Assembly: GCA_902593445.1 (NCBI GenBank)
Contig: CACJIJ010000005.1
Coordinates: forward strand, 1 to 51,558
DNA: 51,558 nucleotides
Source: an uncultured Pelagibacteraceae bacterium
GTDB taxonomy: Bacteria; Pseudomonadota; Alphaproteobacteria; Pelagibacterales; Pelagibacteraceae
Reading direction: 5' to 3'
Position 1 is the stretch's first letter; every line of letters begins with the position of its first letter. Made by a program: the position numbers and the translations under genes. Below the pieces are notes generated by a model, which saw nothing but the letters and a program-made list of their open reading frames with translations, made no database searches and was not told the DNA's origin. This document shows, piece after piece, positions 17,127 through 25,062 of this stretch.

Positions 17127-17645
17127 ATGAAAGATATTTATATAACTTGGGATGATTATCATAAAAAGATAGAGCAATTAGCAAAAAAAGTTCATAAGGA
17201 CAATTTAAAATTCAATCAAATTATTTGTATTGCAAAAGGTGGCTTAAGAGTAGGAGATGTTTTTAGCAGACTCTTTAATGTTCCTTTAGCTATCTTATCT
17301 GTCGAATCTTACCATGGTGACAGTGATGATATTAAAAATCAACAAGGACAATTTACTTTTTCAAGAGATTTAGCAAAAACTACTCCCAACTTAGGTTCAC
17401 ATGTTTTATTGGTTGACGATTTAGCAGACTCTGGGAAAACTTTAATCAAAAGTATTAAATGGTTAGAGCATTTTTACGGATTTTATTTAGATGAAAAAAT
17501 TAAAACTGCAGTTATATGGCACAAATCAACTTCAAAATTTAAACCTGATTACTGTGTAGATTATTTAAAAGACTCTCCTTGGATACATATGCCTTTTGAG
17601 AAATATGAAACGACAAATATAAAAAATTTTAAGTTTGAAAAATAA
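17127..17645 (+). CDS. purine-type phosphoribosyltransferase
   Basis: A 172-residue type I phosphoribosyltransferase. HVLLVDDLADSGKTL around residues 91-105 is the PRPP-binding loop, and ICIAKGGLRVGDVFSR is the early strand-loop. The C-terminal hood (DYCVDYLKDSPWIHMPFEKYE) resembles xanthine-guanine or hypoxanthine enzymes, which salvage purine bases with PRPP. It is convergent with GMP reductase, with the two stops two bases apart, fitting a purine-salvage pairing. Which base it prefers cannot be read from the sequence. Confidence 0.85.
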   Translation: MKDIYITWDDYHKKIEQLAKKVHKDNLKFNQIICIAKGGLRVGDVFSRLFNVPLAILSVESYHGDSDDIKNQQGQFTFSRDLAKTTPNLGSHVLLVDDLADSGKTLIKSIKWLEHFYGFYLDEKIKTAVIWHKSTSKFKPDYCVDYLKDSPWIHMPFEKYETTNIKNFKFEK

Positions 17646-17646
17646 A

Positions 17647-18681
17647 TTATTTAATTAAACTATCGTTAAACTGATTGGATACTCTAACGAACGTTGTACA
17701 TTTGCTTAATTGTTTAAGTGAAGGTGCTCCTACATAAGTACAACTACTTCTTACACCACCAAGAATATTTAAAACAGTGTCGTTTATTTTACCTCTATAT
17801 TTAACCCGTACTTTTCTTCCCTCGCTACTTCTGTAATCTGCTAAACCACCATAATGTTTTTTATTAGCAACTTCAGAACTTGATCCATAAAATTCAATAT
17901 ATTTTGAGCCATTTGATTTAACTAGTTTACCTTTTCCTTCATCATGTCCTGCTAACATTCCTCCAAGCATTACAAAGTCTGCACCTCCACCAAAACCTTT
18001 TGCAACATCTCCGGGACAAGTACATCCACCATCAGCTATTACATGTGCTCCTAACCCATGTGCTGCATCAGCACACTCAATAACTGCGCTCAATTGTGGG
18101 TAACCAACCCCAGTTTGAATTCTTGTTGTACAAACACTTCCGGGTCCTATCCCAACTTTTACTATATCTGCTCCGCTAAGAACCAATTCTTGTGTCATAT
18201 CTGCAGTAACTACATTACCTGCAATGATAGTTTTTGTGGGATATTTATCTCTTACTGATTTTATAAAATTAGTAAAATGTTCTGAGTATCCATTAGCAAC
18301 ATCAATACAAATAAATTTAAAAAAACTAAATTCCTTTAAAACCTTATCTAGGTTTTGAAAGTCCTCTTTTTTAATACCAACGCTAAGTGCAATGTTGGCA
18401 TAGATTTTTTTAATATTTTTATTTTGTTTAATTTTTTTTACATCATGCTGCTTTGTTAAACATGTGATCATTCGATATTCATTTAATTTCTCAGCTATAC
18501 CCAATTCACCAACTCCATCCATATTTGCTGCCATAATAGGAATTCCAGACCATTCATTTTTACTATATTTAAATCTATAGGTTCTAAGAAGATTTACATC
18601 CTTACGACTTTTAAGAGTGCTTCTTTTGGGTCTGAACAAAACATCAGAATAATCTAATTTTATTTCTTCCTCAATTCTCAT
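17647..18681 (-). CDS. guaC: GMP reductase
   Basis: A 344-residue IMPDH/GMPR TIM-barrel enzyme without CBS domains. The catalytic cysteine is Cys184 in VGIGPGSVCTTR, followed by GVGYPQLSAV. Length (about 345) and PMMAANMDGVGEL-like N-terminal block (IPIMAANMDGVGELG) fit GMP reductase, which converts GMP to IMP and ammonia with NADPH, better than IMP dehydrogenase (about 480). LADYRSSEGRKVRVKYRG is also GuaC-like. It is followed by the convergent phosphoribosyltransferase, so together they could recycle purine nucleotides. Confidence 0.9.
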   Translation of the reverse strand: MRIEEEIKLDYSDVLFRPKRSTLKSRKDVNLLRTYRFKYSKNEWSGIPIMAANMDGVGELGIAEKLNEYRMITCLTKQHDVKKIKQNKNIKKIYANIALSVGIKKEDFQNLDKVLKEFSFFKFICIDVANGYSEHFTNFIKSVRDKYPTKTIIAGNVVTADMTQELVLSGADIVKVGIGPGSVCTTRIQTGVGYPQLSAVIECADAAHGLGAHVIADGGCTCPGDVAKGFGGGADFVMLGGMLAGHDEGKGKLVKSNGSKYIEFYGSSSEVANKKHYGGLADYRSSEGRKVRVKYRGKINDTVLNILGGVRSSCTYVGAPSLKQLSKCTTFVRVSNQFNDSLIK

Positions 18682-18758
18682 ATATAAAAAAGTATAATTA
18701 TTTAAAATTATTTCAAATAAAATATAGGTTGTGGATAAGTTTTTTAATTATAGTTTTC

Positions 18759-19772
18759 CTAAAATTCTAAAATTTTTGTTGAACCGTCATTGTAAGTAAA
18801 TTCTACTTTTTTTTGTGAAATACTCTTTATTGATGTAAAACCGTCATATTCTAAAATAAATTCATTTAATTTTTTTCGACTTTTTTTACTCATTTTTTTT
18901 CCTGGAGCATTTACACCAACATCAATAATCAGCTCAGCTCCATTTAAAAATGCATTTACCCAAGCTTTTACTGGGGGACCACAGGTCATGGCCTCTGTTA
19001 ACCATATGGGCTTGTTTACATTTACGCTTTTTAATAAATCAGAAAATTCATCCACCCAAAGCTCCTTGTCACATTGTCCATCTGGACCACTTATATGGTG
19101 AATATTTGCGATATCAAAATGATCTTTAATTTTAGGTAAAACAGATTTCCAATATCTTTTATTTTCTGGAAACATTCCTGCAGCTCCAGCCATAATAATT
19201 ACTGCATCTGGTTGCTTTTCTTTAATTACTTTTGATGAAAAATTGAAAATCTCGATAAAGTCTTCCTTGCTTCCTTTAAAAAACATATCAAACTCAGGTT
19301 CATTCATCACATCCCAATATTTAATTGGTTTATTTAATCCTGGCATATCATTTGATCCGTCTCCATCATAACGATCAACTAACTTTAAAAGAAAAGCTTT
19401 GTAATCTTCCATTGAACAAGGCTTACTTAAATACTTTGTAAATTTTTTTCCAAAGGGACTTCTCGATTTTTTTCTTTTACAAGATTTTTGTTCCCAATTT
19501 GCATGAGGCCAGATCGTTGCTAAAATTGTTTGATTATGTTTTTGAGAATAAATTACATGTTTATCAGCATCATCCCAAAAAAACTTTCCTTTTTCTTTTT
19601 CTATATGATTCCAAATAAAAGGTCCTGGATGAGGTCTTACCCATTGATTATCTTTACCTCTCATTTTTTCATCACGCATTTCCGTAAGCTCCCCAAATCT
19701 TGAGTCAGAAAATGAACTGCTTGAAATAGAAAGAAAAATTAAAAAATTAATTAAAATAATTTTTTTAATCAC
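18759..19772 (-). CDS. secreted glycoside hydrolase-like protein (clan GH-A type)
   Basis: A 337-residue protein with a Sec signal peptide (MIKKIILINFLIFLSISSSS, then FSDSR). The body looks like a TIM-barrel glycosidase: IKYWDVMNEPEFDMFF has the Asn-Glu pair of the acid/base site, and PIWLTEAMTCG has a Glu where the nucleophile lies in clan GH-A. The family and substrate cannot be fixed by eye; GH39- or GH5-like enzymes are possible. It starts with GTG, has no strong ribosome site, and follows the Met/Gly-rich gene by 11 bases. It is the last gene of the surface locus. Confidence 0.75.
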   Translation of the reverse strand: MIKKIILINFLIFLSISSSSFSDSRFGELTEMRDEKMRGKDNQWVRPHPGPFIWNHIEKEKGKFFWDDADKHVIYSQKHNQTILATIWPHANWEQKSCKRKKSRSPFGKKFTKYLSKPCSMEDYKAFLLKLVDRYDGDGSNDMPGLNKPIKYWDVMNEPEFDMFFKGSKEDFIEIFNFSSKVIKEKQPDAVIIMAGAAGMFPENKRYWKSVLPKIKDHFDIANIHHISGPDGQCDKELWVDEFSDLLKSVNVNKPIWLTEAMTCGPPVKAWVNAFLNGAELIIDVGVNAPGKKMSKKSRKKLNEFILEYDGFTSIKSISQKKVEFTYNDGSTKILEF

Positions 19773-19783
19773 ATCAATATAAA

Positions 19784-22261
19784 TTATTTTGGACCTGGGT
19801 CTCCACCACCTGGGCCTTCTGGACCACCTGGGCCACCCGGGCCTTCTGGACCACCTGGACCACCTGGACCACCTGGACCACCTGGGCCACCCATTGCGCC
19901 TTCAACAGCACCACCAATATCTCCCATGGCACCACCCATCATATCTCCACCCATGGCTCCACCCATGTCACCCATAGGTCCTCCATCAGGTCCTCCCATG
20001 GCTCCACCCATGTCACCCATTGGACCCATATCGCCTGGACCACCTGGGCCTCCAGCCATTGCACCAGCCATAGCTCCGCCCATCGTTCCGGACATACCTT
20101 CTTGCATTGCACCACCCATGGCTTTACCCATGTCTCCTTCGCCCATACCACCAACTCCCATTGCAGCTCCCATTGCATGCGAGCCCATAGCTGAAGCTGC
20201 AGCTCCTTGAGCAGACATAGCAGCTCCCATTGCAGCACCTGCTAAACCACTACCAGCTTCTCCCGCTGCCATTGCTGCACCAGCAACCGAACCAATAGCT
20301 GCTCCTGGGTCTACTCCAGTTCCCATAGCTGCAGATACTTGACTCAAATTCATTCCACCTTTCATTGCGCCATCCAAACCTTCAGGTCCTCCACCCATTA
20401 TGTCTCCTAATTTTGCTCCTCCAGGGCCACCTGCTATTCCCATGCTCGCAGCCATTTCAGGATTCATTTGCGCATCTAAATTCATTTCACCCATTCCTGT
20501 CATACCACCACTCATTGCAGCTAATCCCATGTCACCACCTTCCATTCCCATGGCTCCACTTAATTCTTTCATTCCTTCTGCACCCATTGCTGCCATTGTA
20601 CCTTGGTTTACTAAACCTATTTCCATCATGTCTCCCATCATTCCAGCAGACATATCACCTGTTTTAGCCATGTTTGCTATTCCTTGAACAGCTTTACTTC
20701 CAAGCCCAGCTACATTTGTTGACATCACAGAAGTTATATCCATTCCAGCCATTCCTGCTGCACCCATACTTGCAACCATTCCAGGTGTTAATCCAGTCTG
20801 TGCTGCCATATCAGCCATGCCTAACTTATCCATTTCACCAATATCCATTCCTGTCATGCCTGCCATGGCTGCTCCCATTTCTGCTTTTCCCATATCCTTC
20901 ATCATATCTCCCATCATCATTCCCTCGGATGGTGCATTGCCCGAAAGCATAGAGCCCATTGCTTTTGCTGTCATTCCTTTTGGAGGTGCCATTGCGCCTG
21001 GCAAGCCTCCAGCCAGAGACGGTTTTGCCATAACCATTGCTCCCATCATCATTCCTGACTCGCTTACATTCTCTGGCATCTCTATAGCCTCAGGTCCTTT
21101 TTCAGCCATACCACTTGCAAATGAACCTTTCATTTCAGATCCTTTTTGTATCGCATTCTGTTCTTTAGGAGCTTTGCCTGATATAGCTTGAGAAATCATT
21201 CCTACAGTACCAGACATAGCTGAGGTAATTCCAACTTCTGGATTTGCAAACGCGGTTGATAAAGACTTAGCCATTTCTTCCATTCCCATATCAGCCATTG
21301 CTTTTCCAATTTCTTTCATACCTCCAACACCACCCATGTTTTCTGCCATTTCCGCCATACCTTGCATCCCAATGTTGCCTTCCATACTTTTCATCATATC
21401 GGCACCCATTCCTTTAGCGCTCATAGTCGCAACAATTGCACCTGTCATTGTTTGACCCATCTGACTCATTGCTTCAGGATTAGCTGCAAGTGTTTCTAAA
21501 GCAGCTGTTGCAGCTCCAATAGGTAAAGCTTCTAATGCTCCAGCCATCATTGATGGATTCATTCCCATTTCAGCTACATTCATCGAGGCAAAATCTCCAG
21601 GATTAAAATTTGTCATATCAAAATTTGTAGAGCCTGTAATTGCTTGCATGTCAACCATTCCTGCGCCAGCGAGCCCTTCCATTGCAGCACCCATTCCAAT
21701 TCCCTTAGCATCAAGTGATCCCATCATTCCTTTGGCATCAAAACCTGCTGCACCTAATGCATTCATCTGACCAGCCATTTTTTGTAAAGCCACAACTTTT
21801 CCAGCACCCATCTGCCCTGCAATACTAGATAAAGCAGCCATTTCCTCTGGTGAAAAATCTTTTGTAAAATCAATTCCTGTCATATCTAAAGCTGTTGGAT
21901 CTGGTATAGCGCCTAAAGCCATATCGGTAACACCTTCAACTAAAGACATTGCTTGAACAGCAGAAGTAATATCACCTTTTGCCAAACTCTCTGTAGCAAA
22001 TGCCATTGCACTTTCAGCCTGTTCAATTGAAGCGTCAAGAGCTTTACCTATATCACTTTTGGCCTCACCCAACGCTTCTGTTGCTCCCGCAATATTTTCA
22101 GCAACCATTCCTGCATCAGAAGCCAATTGATCAGCTGCAGCTTGGGCAGAACTTCCTGCAGCTTCAGAAATATCAGACATTGAAGAAATATCATTTGCTT
22201 TCACAAGTATATTTGAAAACAAAAATAATATTAAAAAAGAACTTATAATTACTTTTTTCAT
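19784..22261 (-). CDS. secreted Met/Gly/Ala-rich protein with collagen-like Gly-Gly-Pro tail
   Basis: An 825-residue protein I cannot match to a known family. A Sec signal peptide (MKKVIISSFLILFLFSNILV, cleaved near KA-ND) is followed by an Ala/Ser-rich helical part (to about residue 120), a long irregular region where Met, Gly and Ala dominate (Met exceeds one residue in ten), then a Gly-rich end with repeated GGAMGG/PMGDMGG units and a tail of Gly-Gly-Pro triplets. It lacks Cys, Trp and Tyr. Aspartate and glutamate exceed lysine, so it is acidic. It begins 2 bases after the Lys-rich 200-residue gene. A structural matrix, filament or metal-binding role is possible but unproven. Confidence 0.85.
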   Translation of the reverse strand: MKKVIISSFLILFLFSNILVKANDISSMSDISEAAGSSAQAAADQLASDAGMVAENIAGATEALGEAKSDIGKALDASIEQAESAMAFATESLAKGDITSAVQAMSLVEGVTDMALGAIPDPTALDMTGIDFTKDFSPEEMAALSSIAGQMGAGKVVALQKMAGQMNALGAAGFDAKGMMGSLDAKGIGMGAAMEGLAGAGMVDMQAITGSTNFDMTNFNPGDFASMNVAEMGMNPSMMAGALEALPIGAATAALETLAANPEAMSQMGQTMTGAIVATMSAKGMGADMMKSMEGNIGMQGMAEMAENMGGVGGMKEIGKAMADMGMEEMAKSLSTAFANPEVGITSAMSGTVGMISQAISGKAPKEQNAIQKGSEMKGSFASGMAEKGPEAIEMPENVSESGMMMGAMVMAKPSLAGGLPGAMAPPKGMTAKAMGSMLSGNAPSEGMMMGDMMKDMGKAEMGAAMAGMTGMDIGEMDKLGMADMAAQTGLTPGMVASMGAAGMAGMDITSVMSTNVAGLGSKAVQGIANMAKTGDMSAGMMGDMMEIGLVNQGTMAAMGAEGMKELSGAMGMEGGDMGLAAMSGGMTGMGEMNLDAQMNPEMAASMGIAGGPGGAKLGDIMGGGPEGLDGAMKGGMNLSQVSAAMGTGVDPGAAIGSVAGAAMAAGEAGSGLAGAAMGAAMSAQGAAASAMGSHAMGAAMGVGGMGEGDMGKAMGGAMQEGMSGTMGGAMAGAMAGGPGGPGDMGPMGDMGGAMGGPDGGPMGDMGGAMGGDMMGGAMGDIGGAVEGAMGGPGGPGGPGGPGGPEGPGGPGGPEGPGGGDPGPK
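19806..19886 (-). repeat. nine tandem 9-bp units coding the Gly-Gly-Pro tail
   Basis: Nine consecutive 9-base units, variants of CCACCTGGA on the plus strand, with CCTTCTGGA variants giving the Glu positions. They encode the Gly-Gly-Pro/Glu-Gly-Pro tail of the Met/Gly-rich protein. Four units at 19851-19886 are near identical. Further out, a 25-base block starting CCCATGGCTCC recurs at about 19950 and again about 45 bases on. Short, near-perfect units suggest recent slippage and possible length variation between strains. Confidence 0.85.
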
Positions 22262-22263
22262 TC

Positions 22264-22866
22264 CTAGTTTTCTCCCTCAATCTTTTCTTGTGCTTTAATT
22301 GTTGCGGCACGTTGCGCATTAACTTTTGCAGTTGCAATTTGTTTTTTTAAATTTGCTAAAACTGCTGCACGTTCTGCTATTTCAGGAGTTAATTGTTTTG
22401 CCTTTTTTTTCTTTTTCTTTTTATTTTTTTTATGTGCTGCATATAACATTTTACCTGTTGCCCAAAATTTCAAAACTGCTTCAGAGGACTTTGCTTTTGG
22501 AGAAATATTTAAACTCATCCGCATTGCTTCTCTTCCTTTTTTTAAACCTTCTAGAGTTTCAACCTTTGCTTTTTTGTCATTAAGCATTTCATTAAATAAT
22601 GCTTCAAAGTAAGCCATATCTCTAATCATATGATGCTGGTATTTGTTTAAGCTTGACTTTCCTTTAACAAATCTTTGATAAACTTTTTTTCCTGCTTCAC
22701 CTTGTTTTTGTTTGCTCTTAATCAAACTTTCGTGAAACATTCCTTCTGGATAATCTATTTTTTCGTAAATAAATGCTGCAGGTCTTTCACTTTCAGGCCA
22801 ATCGCTTAGCTTTTCATATTTTTTACAGTAAATGCAGTCTTTCTTCTTTTCTTCCGCTGCTTCCAA
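22264..22866 (-). CDS. Lys-rich CxxC exported protein of unknown function
   Basis: I do not recognise the family. The TTG at 22866 gives 200 residues: DCIYCKKYEKLSDWPESERPA with a CxxC pair, a helical middle, a run of lysines (around residues 140-149) and a C-terminal helix rich in Ala and Lys. The frame stays open upstream to 22954 and there encodes LFKLLILFLIILISTS just before LEAAEEKKK, an obvious signal peptide, so the real protein probably starts before 22917 although no ATG, GTG or TTG is in that frame. The basic protein precedes the acidic Met-rich gene by 2 bases, so the two may bind each other. Confidence 0.75.
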   Translation of the reverse strand: MEAAEEKKKDCIYCKKYEKLSDWPESERPAAFIYEKIDYPEGMFHESLIKSKQKQGEAGKKVYQRFVKGKSSLNKYQHHMIRDMAYFEALFNEMLNDKKAKVETLEGLKKGREAMRMSLNISPKAKSSEAVLKFWATGKMLYAAHKKNKKKKKKKAKQLTPEIAERAAVLANLKKQIATAKVNAQRAATIKAQEKIEGEN

Positions 22867-22922
22867 ATTGGAAGTGGAAATAAGAATTATTAAAAATAAA
22901 ATTAATAATTTAAATAAGTTAG

Positions 22923-22939
22923 TGGCAGATTTTCTGCCA
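22923..22939 (-). other. hairpin in the leader of the CxxC/Met-rich gene pair
   Basis: TGGCAGA and TCTGCCA (22923-22929 and 22933-22939) form a perfect 7-bp stem with a 3-base loop. On the minus-strand RNA it lies just before the signal-peptide codons. A further GCCA at 22948-22951 could pair with the same TGGC, so two exclusive folds are possible, as in switching leaders. I do not recognise a known riboswitch class. The lack of a T run argues against a normal terminator. Confidence 0.4.
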
Positions 22940-23074
22940 ATATCACCTGGCTAAACCTTTCATAAACAAATGTTACACTTAATTGTCGCACTAAAAAAGC
23001 TCTTATAACTGTGTGAAAACAGGTTTTATTAAAACTTTATTCAACTTTTGATTGTTAAAAATGATTTATTTTTT

Positions 23075-23914
23075 TTATTTTTGATTTTTAAATTTCTCTT
23101 CTTTTTTTGGTTTTCTAAAAACTATGCTGTCTAAATAAACTCTTTGATCAGGTAAACTTTCCCAATCAGAATTCCAATAACCAATCGTACGGTGTCTATA
23201 AATTCCAAATTTCATATAACCACCTGTACAAGTATCAGCTAAAGTTTTTATATTCTTAAGATCAGCGATTACTTCATTATTTTTATAAATTTTAAATCTT
23301 CCTGTTTCATCTAATTTCCAAAGAACATGAAACTTTAAGTGTGTCCATTTTCCTTTAAGATCTTCAATTTTTCCAATGACAACAGGTTCAGATGAATAGG
23401 CTGCTTTACTAGCCCAGCTATAATAATGCTCCCCTTTATATTTAAAATCTTGAGCCCAAAAATGACAACAACTATGACAACCTTTTGCTTTGTTGTCAGT
23501 ATGCATCTGTCCAATTATTACTACTGCACCTTTTTTTAAAGGCTCATAAGTTTCATCAAAATACACAGCGTACTCAAAAATATGCTCTTTATTCTTAAGT
23601 TTCATATCACCCAAATTTAATTCTTGCCTACTTCTATTGCCCTTACCATCACATTGAATTTGGGTAGTTTGTGCTTTACCTGTGCCACAACCTGCATCTT
23701 CTCTATTTACTGTAACTTGAATACTTGTTTTTCCCTCGTATACTGGAAATCCCTCAGATGCTTTTACTTCTATAATTCTATTTACTTTTTTTTTATGCAT
23801 AGAAATAAATTGCTTTTTATAGCCTTTAATATCTTTGAATTTTACTTTGTGGCCATCTGAAAATGCTGTGCCAGAAAATAATAAAAATGAAATTATTAAA
23901 ATAATATTTTTCAT
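23075..23914 (-). CDS. secreted polysaccharide lyase-like (jelly-roll) protein
   Basis: A 279-residue protein with a Sec signal peptide (MKNIILIISFLLFSGTAFSD). The mature part resembles the heparin lyase I-like/Polysacc_lyase jelly-roll family: NRSRQELNLGD (Arg and Glu of the substrate groove), FEYAVYFDETYEPL, GKWTHLKFHVLWKLDETGRFKIYKN, and a C-terminal YMKFGIYRH and RVYLDSIVFRK. These proteins bind or cleave acidic polysaccharides. Six or more cysteines (GCGTGK, GCHSCCH, DTCTGG) could form disulfides in the periplasm. Its ATG overlaps the DUF1501 stop by one base. The substrate is unknown and catalysis is not certain. Confidence 0.7.
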   Translation of the reverse strand: MKNIILIISFLLFSGTAFSDGHKVKFKDIKGYKKQFISMHKKKVNRIIEVKASEGFPVYEGKTSIQVTVNREDAGCGTGKAQTTQIQCDGKGNRSRQELNLGDMKLKNKEHIFEYAVYFDETYEPLKKGAVVIIGQMHTDNKAKGCHSCCHFWAQDFKYKGEHYYSWASKAAYSSEPVVIGKIEDLKGKWTHLKFHVLWKLDETGRFKIYKNNEVIADLKNIKTLADTCTGGYMKFGIYRHRTIGYWNSDWESLPDQRVYLDSIVFRKPKKEEKFKNQK

Positions 23915-25062
23915 TAAACTTTAAAAAGTTTATCAGACATGTTTAGTAAATTTTCACCCCAGAAAACTTCTTTAGTGATTTTTTTGAAATCTACGTCAAA
24001 GACTGTAGACATTGCAGAAGCATAAATTGCTCTTGAGTCTATTGTAGAATTTAAATCCCTTCCTTCAAATAATTCTTTTTTCTTTAATCCTGGCCAATCG
24101 GTGTGAACTTGTGCCTTTTTAACAAGCCCTCCTGCCATTAAGATAGCTGAGCCGTAACCATGCTCCGTCCCATTGCTACTGTTCTGCTTAATTGTTCTTC
24201 CAAACTCAGTTAGGGTTAAAACTAATGTATTATTAAATGCCTCTTCAGACATTGAAGATTTTAAAGATCTAACAATATTATCATAATCTGATAGACAATC
24301 TGCATGAGCACCATCTGTTGCTCCTTGGGCTGCATGGGTATCGAAACCATCCACTTCGAAGACTGCAACTTTAGGTCCATTTGGTTTTGATAACTCTGTA
24401 CCAGCACTTGAAGCTAAAATCCAAGCATCATCTCTTGATCTATTATTAAAATCTCTATTTAAAATTATTTCTAAATTATCACTTAATAATTTTTCATCGT
24501 GCTCTTTGTATGCTTGTTTTATTAATTCTAGAGTGTCAGGATATGGAAGACTACGACCTACAGGAAAATAATTATTATTCATTGGAACACCCCTAATTAA
24601 TAAAGGCATTGGTAAAGCTAAAGCTAATCCCTGTCCTGTTAATCCAGCTACTTTCATTCCTCTTCCGAGCCAACCTGTTTTTTCTTGGTAAGGTATTTTA
24701 CCACCAGACTCCATTAAATTTTGACCATCAAAGTGTGATCTTCCAGTATAAGGGATATTTGTTGCGTGAACCGCAGCACTTAAATTTTGATCCCAAAGAC
24801 TTTTGAATGTTTTTAATGCTGGGTGTAAATCAAAATCTGATGTTAATTTTAAAGTTCTTTCAAGATTAATTTTGCTTCTTAATTTTTCAAAATTCTTATC
24901 ACCTTTAATTGGAATTGCACATAAACCATCCATTCCTCCGCGTAACATAATTATCACTAAATTTTTTTTTGTTTGCGAGGCATAAGCTGGTGCTCCAAAA
25001 CCAGCAAAATATAATGACGTTAAAGCTGTAGTTTTTAAAAAATTTCTTCTTGATATTTTCAT
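23914..25062 (-). CDS. DUF1501 family protein, Tat-exported
   Basis: A 382-residue DUF1501 protein with a twin-arginine signal (MKISRRNFLKTTALTSLYFA then GAPAYA), so it is exported folded, perhaps with a cofactor or metal. NLVIIMLRGGMDGLCAIPIKG, FDGQNLMESGGK, DGFDTHAAQG and LTLTEFGRTIKQN are family landmarks. The fold is thought related to alkaline phosphatase/sulfatase enzymes, but the activity is not established. It overlaps the preceding DUF1800 gene by 4 bases (ATGA), the classic DUF1800-DUF1501 pairing, and the following lyase-like gene by one base. Confidence 0.93.
   Translation of the reverse strand: MKISRRNFLKTTALTSLYFAGFGAPAYASQTKKNLVIIMLRGGMDGLCAIPIKGDKNFEKLRSKINLERTLKLTSDFDLHPALKTFKSLWDQNLSAAVHATNIPYTGRSHFDGQNLMESGGKIPYQEKTGWLGRGMKVAGLTGQGLALALPMPLLIRGVPMNNNYFPVGRSLPYPDTLELIKQAYKEHDEKLLSDNLEIILNRDFNNRSRDDAWILASSAGTELSKPNGPKVAVFEVDGFDTHAAQGATDGAHADCLSDYDNIVRSLKSSMSEEAFNNTLVLTLTEFGRTIKQNSSNGTEHGYGSAILMAGGLVKKAQVHTDWPGLKKKELFEGRDLNSTIDSRAIYASAMSTVFDVDFKKITKEVFWGENLLNMSDKLFKV

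Noticed and set aside
19806-19886. Short regular repeats that might be read as a CRISPR-like array
   Set aside because: Units are 9 bp, tandem, without spacers and in frame with the coding sequence, so they are coding microsatellite-like repeats.
19789-21191. Several long plus-strand ORFs rich in Leu, His and Pro opposite the Met/Gly-rich gene
   Set aside because: They are antisense readings of the low-complexity repeats; they lack ribosome sites and signal sequences, while the minus strand has a signal peptide and operon spacing.
22940-22952. AGCCAGG on the minus strand resembling the start of a cobalamin-riboswitch B12 box
   Set aside because: The rest of the box and the other conserved riboswitch elements are not present, and the downstream genes have no link to cobalamin.
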